A stretch of 38,735 nt of DNA, from positions 26,038 to 64,772 of the forward strand of contig DF237463.1 in assembly GCA_000708835.1 (NCBI GenBank), written 5' to 3'. This document shows positions 1 through 10,613 of this stretch, piece after piece. The notes under the pieces are model-generated. The model had not been told where the DNA came from. It saw only the letters and a list, made by a program, of their open reading frames with translations, and ran no database searches. A program made the translations under genes and the position numbers. Position 1 is the first letter of the stretch. Each line of letters starts with the position of its first letter. The DNA comes from Klebsormidium nitens. Its lineage: Eukaryota; Streptophyta; Klebsormidiophyceae; Klebsormidiales; Klebsormidiaceae.

Positions 1-1372
1 CGCTGAGTCGGGCCGAAATACGTTGCCACCTACCGCACGGCGTCCGCTACTCACCGGACCGTCCACCCCGAAGTTAGCGGGTCGGTTTGGGCCCAGCCCC
101 CGGGTGCCGCCCGGCCCCACCGGACCGATTTGGGGCCACCGAGGCGCGGCGCGGCAGCGCATTCTGCCAATGGAGGGGACACGTGGCACAATGTGGTTGG
201 TCCTTTTTATGCCGTTCACCAGATGGTTAGTTGGCTTGCAGCATGATGCAGTGACGTGGCACGGTTCTGACTCACCTACAGTAGTGACCGGTGCGCTGTC
301 CCAGCCACCTCAGGCTCCAGGTTTCTTCCAACGGCGGGAGCTGGCAGGGGCCCGGCGACTGCGTCTGCGGGACCCGGGGAGTACAATTCCGATTGGACCA
401 GAAAGTACTAAATTATTTAGTACTTGAGTAAATAGCCACTGCAAACCGCTGCGGTTGGTACCGAGGTGGCAATCTCAGAACTTATACTGACGTAACCCAT
501 GATGGTCGCCGTGATTTTAGCTCCCAGCAAGGACTTTGGCTTCAAGTCTGGGGGGATGCTAATAGCATCGACGTGAGCCCCCAGCCAGACCAAATGGAGT
601 TTCTTTTTGAGTTCTAACGCCGCAAAAACGTGCATGTCAGATTCGACGATCATTCCGGTTGTTGCAGTTTCTGTTCACACCAAGTCCAAACGACGGTTTT
701 CTACCTGCTGTGAGCTGTACATGTGCACTGTGAACACCTTCAACATGGTAAGAACAGGCCCGGGATTACCTGAAAGGCCAGAGCGCAAGCCTCAAGGCGC
801 CGCAAGCTGAGCCTGCAACCTGTTACCTGTGCCAGTGTGCAGTGTACCTGACCTGGTGCAGTGTGCAGAGTGCAAGCAGCAAGGAGGAGGAAGACGGCTT
901 TTTCCAAATATCGGTCAGGACTCAGCTGAGTGGTCATGGAGCCGCATTTTAGATACCTAAAAGGAAAGAAAGGGCCAAACTTGTCGGCACCAGCTACGGG
1001 CCAAGCTGTCACCATGGTGGTCCATCTGACTCGAAAGTTTCAGCTAAAACTTTGATGCAGGCTGAGGTGCCCTTTGTGTAGGGTATGGCAAAATTCTGGC
1101 AGAGTTTGGCGCCTAGAGTTACTTATGCCGCTCGCTCAGAACTGTATCTTTCCGAGGTTTTAGTCCGCTAGTCCCTGGCTCTTTCCGGGTTGAAATGTGG
1201 TTCTTCCAGTTGCAGGCCAGGTCCGAATCTCGGCGCTGTGTCGGACGCTTCTCCCTTCATGGCGTAGCTTCTCCTGACAGCTACGCTTTCTGCTTTTGGG
1301 AAGTGAAGCAGTGCCGGCCTTGACAACGATCATTTCTCGTTGCTGAGCAGCAGCCTTCTAGAGGGGGTAGAG
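1..1372. other. Upstream region of the receptor kinase, no gene recognised
   Basis: No supported gene. The first 170 bases are GC-rich with no recognisable protein. A perfect 23-base inverted repeat lies at 403-425. The few open frames here have no family resemblance and no splice logic. The stretch just before 1373 presumably holds the promoter and 5' UTR of the downstream receptor kinase, but I see no clear TATA element. The region could also contain the end of a gene outside the window. Confidence 0.5.
403..425. repeat. Perfect inverted repeat, 11-bp arms with a 1-bp spacer
   Basis: The left arm aagtactaaat (403-413) and right arm atttagtactt (415-425) are exact reverse complements around a single t. 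The element is AT-rich in a GC-rich neighbourhood. It could be a dimeric protein-binding site or a chance palindrome; function unknown. Confidence 0.8.
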
Positions 1373-4300
1373 ATGAGCTCATCAAGCAGAAGAGCGTCAA
1401 GCGCCGCTTTCCTGCTTTTAGGCCTCTTTGTCATTGCATCAACTTTCAGACACGTTGCGGCAGACTACGTAGTCACAGGGCCGGGGCCAGGGCCAGCGAT
1501 CGCTCCGAGCACATGTCCGTTCACTTTCTTAGATGCAAACGTCAAGTATGCGGCCGGTTTCTGCTCCTCGAGTAAGTGCTCCTTCAGTCTGCTTCTTGAA
1601 TTTGGTCTTGTCGAGGCTGATGGTAAGAAGCTGCAACCTTTTGCTTGTCATTGCCGTAACCAAAGTTGTGCCTTCCCACTTTCTATGGCAGAATATCTCT
1701 TGCAACAGCTTTTTAAAAAGTTTGTTGCCGCTTAGATACCACCTAAGACGTTATATTGGTATGCTTGGTGTGCTTCGCTGGAGAAGATAGGCCAGCTTTT
1801 TTCCTTTGTTTTGAAACCTGTGCACCAAGTTTTAGGGAGGGTTGCCTTGTGCAGAAAACCGCGTGGCCCCTTTCACGCTGGTTGTTAGAACCCTAAGTGA
1901 AGGAGGCTCTTAAGGGACGGTCACGTCTAATGGACCAATTCTAAGGACCTTAAGGTTCTCAGGTCGTCAGAATGTATCGCACAGAGCTATACGGTTGCAA
2001 AATTGAGCACGACTTAAGTTTGGTTTTTTGGCCACATATTTCGAGATGAGGGTAATCGTGGCGTCATCCAAGAAAAGTTTCCCTTGATTGCTGTTCAATA
2101 GTTGAGCCCAACACCTGACATTTTGTTGGCAGCAGAAAGCTCATTAGTGGTGTGGCTCCTTCTGGGGCTTTCAATGCTTACGCAGATCTACTGTCCGTCG
2201 CTTCTCTCTTAACTGGTCAAGTGTCGGTTTGCTCCCTACACTCTCTCGCTGCTAAAGTTGAGGAAGAGGACTTATGTGTCGAAGAACGAAGGAAACTGTC
2301 TAAATTGTCGGCTAAGTCCGTCCTTGGTGCTGCAGGCTTCCTGTCTTCAAATTCAAGTATTTATGGCTCAACATGTTGCAACGCTGTCAGAGCACTCCTG
2401 TTTCAAAGCCGAGTGAGGTATGCTAACGAGACGGGCACTCTTTTGCTGCCCCAATCATCGGCTGATGCCTGTATACAGGTGAGTAAGAGGCTGCCCCTAT
2501 TATTCCTTTTTGTACGATGTTCTTGCTCAAACAATCACACAATCTTACGGCGTTGCAGTTGGTTCTGATTTTCTACGCAGCATTGCCCTGTTTCAGTTCA
2601 GTCCGACATCATTTACATAGGATAGCCCTATCTAAGGTCGCCCACTGACACCTTCTCAAACAGCTCTAGGATTGCTTTCTCGCGTGATGTAGTGCCCCCC
2701 TGCTGTGTAGAACTGCCAGAAGGCAATCAAGTAGCGCCTTAGCATTCATTGTTGCGTTTCCCCGAAGCCCGACTCTTACTTAGTAGACCTTGATCTCCAT
2801 CAGAGTCGAACTCAGTAAGTCCTGACCACCTACCTGATGATCGTCTTGGGGCTTTCTGTTCGTCCAGGCCGCGAAGAATGTTCTGCCGGCAAACAACACC
2901 GCCTTGTTCAGTTCCTGCGGCATCGATAGCTCGTTCCTGTCAGAAGATACCGGCGAGGCCTGCGGGCCCAACCTTGTGACAGTGTACGACTTCTGGTCGG
3001 CGGCGAATCACACCTATCCAGGTGGGGTTACATTGCATGCCCGCTGCTTCGCTTGCCCCATCTATGTGGTCGCGGAGCTTTTGGCTAATGCTATTTTGCT
3101 GGACGTTGAAGCCTGGTTTCAAGCTTGACTGTTGGAAGTCGGTTGCAGCCTTCGTGACGGACCGTCTCAAAAGGTGGAATGCAGTTAGCTGTTAGTAAGG
3201 GCCTAGTAGAAAACTTCTATTAAGTTAGATTGTTGCCGCCATACAATGGCTTTCACCAACAGGATTGAACAACTTGTTTGGGTGCCCTCAGAATTCCGTA
3301 TCCTGCATTGCACACCACTCCAGAGAGCTTTTCCTTGCCGCCATCGTCTCTTTTCCCTATCTAGGACTTTGATTCTCCTTCTCCATCTGCAAGCCTGTTA
3401 TCTCCTCACGCCATCTTTTGCTCGCCATGTTGGTCCCAGGTATCGTAGGCGCCTCCTGCTACAAGGTGTCAGACTGCTCTGCATGCCTTCAGTCGGTCTC
3501 CTCCCTGATCCTCAGTCTGGGGCCTAATCGGACGCTGCTAAGCACACCAGAGTGCCAGGGTGAGCACCTTGACGCTTTCGCAGGACCTAAAGCAGCGCCG
3601 GCGCCAATTCAAAAAGCTTTGAGTAATGTGCGGTTAGCGCCTGTTGCGGGTTCTGGTGTAATTTCAAATCACGATTTCAATCAGCCTGTCTGGCCACCAG
3701 CCCAAAGCTAGCAACACAAGAGAGGGACTTCGGTCGCTGGTGTCTCTGGCCCCTTGACAGACAGAGCAGGTGACTCCGCGACAACATTTGCAGCATTGAT
3801 CAAGAGTCCTTTGTCACAGGACTGCACTATGTGTCCCATCTAGGGGCTGTGATGTAGGATCAACGCAGTGAGTTGGGCTATCGCATTCTCGAGCTGCAAT
3901 GCTTGCTGGTGAAGGACATGGTTTTGAAAAGGAGGTGGTTTCCAAAGGTTTGCATGACGGCCAGCTTGTTTCGTCAGAAGCACTAAGCCCCTGCTCTGTT
4001 ATGCCATGAGTTTCTCAACTAGGATGCGTACCATCGGTTTTCGCTTCTTATTTCACCTTTGCCCGACTGTGCAGACCTTGCTGAGGTTGCAATGACCGCG
4101 TCTGCCTACCCCGTTGTCGTGGCGAACGGCATCTCGGGATGCCTGCACCAAGTAGAGATCCAGACGCTGGACACGGCGCCCGTGTGCGATGCCTTCGAGT
4201 GGGATGCGATCAATTTCACGTCTGCAAGGCGGAGCTGTGGGCCGGAGCAGTATCGCAACGACCGGTGCTGTGATCTGGTTCTGGGCATGGCAGGCCAGGT

Positions 4301-7300
4301 GAGGGGAGAAGAGAGCTGCCGGAAATACTGAAGAAGCGATTTGGGATCCTTTTTGCAAGCAAGGCGCAGCCGGGAACCCTGCTTTTGAACGCATATCTGC
4401 ATGCTTTCTGGTCAAGTGTTGATGTGTAACTTTGAACACATGCCCCTCCAAAAAGCATTTTCAGGAGATATAGAGACCCCTTCTCACGATGCGGATGCTT
4501 CATTCTGGTGGAGGCACAAGCAGTCTCGTCAATGTTGTTTGGATTAGAAAGCTTCCGTTGTTCTGATGTCGAACATTCCCAACAATGCAGAATCTTGTAA
4601 GGCTCACCTGTTCCGGGGTTCCTATGCAGTTCCGTCACCCAAGTGATGCGCAGGCCCAATGAATTTCAATTCTAAAGCTCACGTTTGGTTTGCCCCTTCT
4701 TTGTAGGTGCATGCGCTGTATATGAACAAGAGCGGAACGGGCGTGCCACAGGTGAGAGGTTAAAAGCGGGTCATGTGTGACCAACAGAGCTTTCTTGTTG
4801 CGCCCAAAGCTGGTAAATTGGCAAAGGCATGGGGCGGTGGGAGCAGACAATGATCGAAATGCTCAGGGGCTCAAAAACATAGGTTGCAGCAAGAAGAGGG
4901 CGATCGAATCAGGAGTGGTTAAGGGGTTAAAACCGGTTAACCTATATACTGATTGGCGGTCAGTGTGACACTGGGACCAGGCTGCCTTAGCTGTCCACAA
5001 ACAGCATACCTTCAAATCTGAAATTGACAAAACTTCTAGAGGAAAATATCGCGCCTCTTGTAGGAACAAACACTCAGGATGGGGTAAAGCTGCTGTTTAA
5101 TCCTCAGAGTTATCTTGTTTTCAGAATGAAGCGGACGTGTGCCTCCAGAAGGTGAAGGACCTGCTCGTTGCCAACGGCATTGCAAGCACAGTCCTCGACA
5201 ACTGCAAGCTGGTCGCATTCCAGTACCTCTTCTCGGTCGGGTGCTACAACTACACCACGATCAACCAGCCCATCCCGGAGTCCTACATGGAAACGCTGGA
5301 AGGGGCGTGCAATCCTGATGGCGACTGCACCCAATGTCAGCCCACGTACCTCAGCGTGGGCAAGACCCTCGCAAACACGACCGTGAAAACGGTCGAGAAC
5401 CTGTGCGAGATCCTGATGAGCAACCAGTACCTCGCGCACTTCGACAACCTGGGGGACATCACGGACCGCCTCAACTGCTTCTTCCAGTTCCCCCCCCCGC
5501 TACAGCTTGCATTCTACACCAAGTCGAAGGGGATCACGGTTGGCGCGATTGTGGGCATTGCGCTCGGAGCGGTGTTCTTGCTGGTTGTAGTGGCGGGGGT
5601 CTTGTTTGTGATCTGGCGCAAGCGGCGGACGCTCCACGAGGGGCCCGACAGCTCCATGGGCCACGCCTCGTTCTCGCAGTCGCTCAGTATGGCCCAGAGC
5701 CTGGGGATGGCGCAGCTCGTGCTGTTCAGCTACTCGGAGCTGCGCAGGGCGACGAAAGGGTTTGAGGAGAACCGCGTGCTGGGGAAGGGCGGTTCAGGGA
5801 AGGTTTACCTGGGGAGCCTCAAGGGGAAGACTGTGGCTATCAAGGAGATTACGCGGGGGGCCACCAAGAAAGGCGCGCAGGTGAGCGGATGTTGGGGGGT
5901 ATGTTACCGAGCATTTCAGGGACTTGGGCTTTTGGTTGGGCAGAGTGTCGGTGGGTTCGCTTAACAGGAAGGCCGTGGTCACGAAGGAGGTCATGTGGGG
6001 GGCAATTGACGGCACACCGGCAAGAGGCTTGTTTGGAATCAGGTTTGTCAGGCATTGAGGGTTTCGGACCTCTGAGCTTTTCAGAAAGTAGGGTTGGTCC
6101 CGTAAAATGTTAGAAGTGAAACGCTCTCTGTAAATCTGCAGCCCCGATCTTCTTCCCCGCCCTCCCTTACAATCCAGCAAACTCCGCCCTTTCTGACTCG
6201 TCACTCCCTTTTTCCACCCGTCAGGACACACCCGTCAAGGACACCAACTCTCGTTCCCTCTCAAAGATCTCACCCTCTCTGGACCCCCCTGCTGCAGGAG
6301 TTCCGCAACGAGGTGATGTCAATGGCCCAGTGCCGGCACCGGCACCTGGTGTCCCTCGAGGGCTGCTGCGCGAGCGAGCGCCACTGCATTCTCGTTTACG
6401 AGTACATGGAGCAGGGCAGCCTGGACGACCACTTGTATGAGCCACGCGAAGGCGCGACGCCGCTGGAGAGCCGCAGCGCCGCGCGCTTCCTGGACTGGCC
6501 CGCGCGGCTCAAGATCGCGCTGGGGACGGCCAGGGGACTCGCGTATTTGCACGAGGTGTGTACGTTTTCCCCGCCTTGATTAGATGGCTGCGGCAGACCT
6601 GGGCATCGTGACTTCAGGGGGGAGAGTTTGAGATTTCCGACCGCAGGGTACTGGCGCGCGATGTTAGGTCTATACTTCGTCCAGACTGCAGCGGTTAGCA
6701 CGTTGCTGTAGAAACAACGTTGGTTTGAATGTGTCAACGCTAGGACAGTACCTGTTGGTAAAGTGTGCGGTAGCTGCCCCCCGAGGTTTTCCATAGTCTT
6801 TGCTGCGAGCCATGTGTCCATGCGCGATATTCGCACTAGTAGGTATCTTCTTTCGGTCGGGCACAGCAGCGGAGCAGGAGCAGGCGGATGGCACAGCCGA
6901 TAAAAACTCAAGCAAATTTGACTTATGTGCGAACGCCGAGCAGATTCATGGTTGCGTACCCTTCGGCCGGCCGATCAGACAAAGGCCTCTCCCTCCCGCT
7001 AAAGGTCCGAAAAGATGCACTCGTTAGTGACGTTCGGGAGCTGTCTAGGAACTTCTGATTAGACCTTTTGCTACCCGAATATCGTCTTATGCACCTCTAG
7101 CGCTGTCCGTTGATCTGACTTTCATCAGAATGACCCGTGGTAAAGTTTCACTCCACTCATGCGGGTGTTTTTCCGTTGCAGGACTGCAAGCCGCGCATCA
7201 TCCACCGCGACGTGAAGCCGAGCAACATTTTGTTGGACGCTGATTTCGAGGCCAAGGTGTCCGACTTCGGCCTCGCCAAGCTCACGGCGGACGACGACAC

Positions 7301-9204
7301 GCACGTCACCGCAAGTGAGCCGTCCGCATGAGCAGATTGTTGGGCATTTGGAAAGCCAACTCATGTGTGCCTGCTGAGCGATCTGAGAGCGTGCAATTGG
7401 CTGGATGGCAAATGCTCAGAGCTCTTGAGTCGTTTTGATCGACGAGCTGTATTCGACGGTGCTCACGCTTTGTTTGCGATGGTTCTGACGCTCGCTCCTG
7501 CTTTTTATTTGCAGGCATCGTTGGTACGTGGGGCTACTTGGTGAGTCTCAACCTTCGGTCATGTCCCGTCCTTCTGCTGCTTTGAAACGATACAGCGCCA
7601 GAGTACCAACAGGCCGCAGCCTATCTTGATCGAGAAAGATAATTAGGAGTCGCTGCAGTTGCTGGAGTTCTTGCGGTGTCATCACGACAGTTACCACTTT
7701 AAATTCCCAGTTGGTTGGAGAAGGCGTTACGGGTTCCGCGAATGCCTGGATTTCACTGCAAGGAAACACACGCATCCTTTCGTAAGAAGGATCTTGGGTA
7801 TATCACCACCTTCTTTGCGTACGTTACTGCCTCCATTTTGAGTGGAATACGTGGTCCCCTGGACAAGAAGCACGGCCTCTCCCCGAGTCTGACCTCCGTT
7901 TCCGTTTGCAGGCGCCCGAGTACGCGGCGAGCGGGCAGCTGACGGACAAGAGCGACGTGTACAGCTTCGGGGTGGTGCTGCTGACGCTGGTCGCAGGGAG
8001 GCGGCCCACTGAGCCGCATGCGGGGGATGACAAGGTGAGCGGGCTTGCACTCGCTGGTCATTCGGCTATCCAATGTCGGCATGCTTTTTGTTGACAGCAC
8101 TTTTTTGTTGCAGAAGGTGGGCGAAGAGGAGCAGCCCGTGCGCACCAACATATTGGACTCTGACGTGCCTTCCCAAAAGGAAACCCAACCCGCCTTTAAA
8201 TAGGACGCAACCTGCTTCTGAATTGGACAATGCTCATATACCTTGGATTGGCTGATGGCCACTCAGAAATGTAGGGCCAGCAAGGTGCCACTGGAGAGAC
8301 CTTCAATTTATGGAGAGGACCGCTTAAGCGTCGGCGTCATTCAAACTTTACAGAGCGCTCCAAAATACGGCTTTCCAGCGTCCTCTGTGCGCAAATGTCC
8401 TGCACCAGTACAAAGGTCGCCTCGTTACGGGATACTAATCCACTTCTTGGCGCCCCAGGTGTACCTGACAGAGTGGGCTTGGATTCTGGCGGAGAGGGGC
8501 CTGCTCCCCGACCTCATCGACCCGCGACTACATGCGGACCTGGAGAAGCACGGCAAGGCCATCGATACGATGACCAGGGTAAGGCCCTTCTGCCTCGGTT
8601 TCGTGTTACGGCAGCCATTCCGCCATCATTGCATGGCGACTGCCGTACTTGACCTAGGGGAAATGCACGCCGCATAAGCGCCGACGTCTTTTGCAGTCAT
8701 CTGCGCGGCGAGTCTGCCGCAAGTGAGCGGCGCGTCTTGCACAAGCTGACTTTACACCCGCAAGTCGCCCCTCGTGGCAAAGCTCTCGATTGACTCGCAC
8801 GTCATGAAAGCTTATGTTTGTCACGTCATCGCTGTCAAGAAACTAAGGGATGGGCTTTTTTGCAGGTCGCGCTGCTGTGCATCCACACGCAAGTCAGCCT
8901 GCGCCCCACGATGCGGCAATGCATCAGCATGCTCACGGACCAGATCCCGGTGCCCGCCCTGCCCAGCCGACCGATGACCATCTTCACCGTTGCGTCAATG
9001 GCGTCTTCCGACTCGGGGAGCTCTTACCTAAACACGCCAGACAACAGCTCAAGCGTCAGTCAAACGAGCACATCGAGATTGTTGGCGCAGCGGCACTTGT
9101 TCAACGGAAGCTTCCTCAGCCGCACGGGGAGCATAAAGGAGAACGACGTGGAGGCCTCCGGTTTGAATGGGCACGGTGTTGAGCTGCCGAAAATGGGACC
9201 GTGA
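1373..9204 (+). CDS. SPARK-domain receptor-like protein kinase (RKF3-like), 14 exons
   Basis: Single-pass plasma-membrane receptor Ser/Thr kinase, about 887 aa. Exons: 1373-1571, 2336-2478, 2868-3021, 3440-3559, 4075-4298, 4707-4751, 5125-5880, 6298-6555, 7182-7314, 7515-7540, 7912-8034, 8114-8137, 8459-8578, 8866-9204. All phases join cleanly and all introns are GT-AG. A hydrophobic signal peptide covers residues 1 to about 31. A Cys-rich ectodomain follows ([20 protein letters not shown], many paired Cys and N-glycosylation sites), matching the plant SPARK pattern. The membrane helix is about residues 432-456. Kinase features: Gly loop LGKGGSGKV (about 514), VAIK Lys535, helix-C Glu in [14 protein letters not shown] (641-648), DFG (661-663), GTWGYLAPEY. 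It is therefore a catalytically intact RD kinase. The tail PVPALPSRP resembles that of RKF3. ATG 1373 is chosen because it starts the signal peptide; a TTG lies 33 bases upstream in frame. The ligand is unknown. The weakest exon call is 8114-8137. Confidence 0.9.
7515..7540 (+). other. 26-nt micro-exon in the kinase activation segment
   Basis: Flanked by ttgcag and gtgagt. Joined to the phase-1 base of the previous exon it encodes SIVGTWGYL, the conserved stretch just before APE. Skipping it would shift the frame and destroy the kinase. It is supported by exact phase and by strong family conservation. Confidence 0.88.
8114..8137 (+). other. Probable 24-nt micro-exon of the receptor kinase
   Basis: Flanked by gttgcag and the donor gtgcgc. 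It adds KVGEEEQP in phase 0 between GDDK and VYLTEWAW. From memory, the matching part of Arabidopsis RKF3 reads DEEGQPVSVADWAW, which favours inclusion. Skipping keeps the frame, so it could be optional. Confidence 0.65.
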
Positions 9205-10613
9205 GAGTGAGATGGGAGTAAAGATGGGCGCGTCTTTGCCCGGGTAGGAAGGGTAGAAAGGTTCTATGCCATGCAGGCATAGGGCGAGGGTCAGCTGACC
9301 AGGAAGAGCGTTGGGCGATTGGCAAGCTAGAAGGCGGCTCGCGCAATGCGCTCTAACTGCAAAAGTGCTTCCTTTTGGTGAAACTGCGTCGGCGCCATGG
9401 CCCTGCAACTAGAAAACCGAGTTGTGGGTATAACATGATCAAACTGAGCTTTGCAGCGGAAGTAGGCGGGCGTTGCCCGCAAGGCACGTGGAGAAAGGGC
9501 TGAAAGCCCAAACGTGCAACCGTGAATGCAACCCAGATAGCGTGGATAAGGATTATTGAAGAGGAATGATGACGAGGGGAGAGAGTTTTATGAGAGGGGG
9601 AGACCTAGATGCAAGCGCGTTGTTAGCCGCATGCGGTGGGGCAAGTTGGTACTATGGGGTTGCAATGTCCAAGGTACGAAGTAGTCCTCTGCATACTTTA
9701 CCGTTAAATTGACACGTCGTCATTATGTCGGTAGTTGAAACAGGTTGTCACCACGTAGATGCAGTCGCATAGCGTGTGATTGCAGGTGCAATAGTAGTTT
9801 GACATGGGGTGAAGGGTGCAAGTTAGTGGGCTTAAGCTTGGCGCAAGTTGCTTTTAACGAATGTAGCTATAATTTTTGTCAAGGGACCGTCATGCATTTA
9901 GCGTGCCTTTGCACAGTCAAGCAAACGTCACAGATCCATGTTGAAGCCCGGCCGTCAGTGCCTGAGACGTTTCGTCGGAGTCCCAATGATCTGCACGCTG
10001 AATTGTGTATATCGTAAGTATACATCGGAATTGCACATTGATAATGGAATTGCATGACATATATCCGGCCTCGCACCGCATGACACGTGTGCATGTTCGA
10101 CATATCCTATCCTATAATTCTATAGCTCAAGCTCTAGCTAAAATGCTCAGTACGTACCGTACGTCGGACAGGATGATCATGTGCATGACGGCCGGAGCTG
10201 TAGTTCTAGCTCGATCAATCTTGCATGATGTGCCATATATGCAGCCTCCTGCGGGCTCATGCAGTTTTGGCCGTCGAAGCCTGTACTTGATCCTTAACGG
10301 ATTGATGGTGATTTTTCTATTGCGCCACGTGTGCGGCTGTGACGTAAGACTCGACTGTTTGTACGGTCTGCCAAACAATGCAAAGCACATCAATGCATGC
10401 AGACCGGTTGTGATCCAGATTGAAAGTTTCATTCATGGTTGCTACAAGCCTAGAGCCCCAAAAAAAGTTTGTGGTTGTGCCGGGAAGGCCCCAGGCAAAC
10501 CGAGACCGACACGCATTTCCGGCTAGTCGTATTATGCAGTTTGCTTTGCAAGCGGTTCGGGACAGTACGTGCAAACTGTTACAGTAGGAAGCAGATGTCA
10601 TGCAGCGTGTCCA
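9205..10613. other. Convergent intergenic region (kinase 3' end / RRP46 3' end)
   Basis: No gene recognised. It should hold the 3' UTRs of the receptor kinase (from the left) and of RRP46 (from the right). The stretch around 10000-10400 is rich in short AT- and CATG-containing palindromes. The open frames here show no recognisable family or splice-supported extension. Confidence 0.6.

Noticed and set aside
23-427. GC-rich 134-codon frame at the left edge
   Set aside because: Proline/arginine-rich composition typical of GC-rich non-coding DNA, no recognised family, no splice support.
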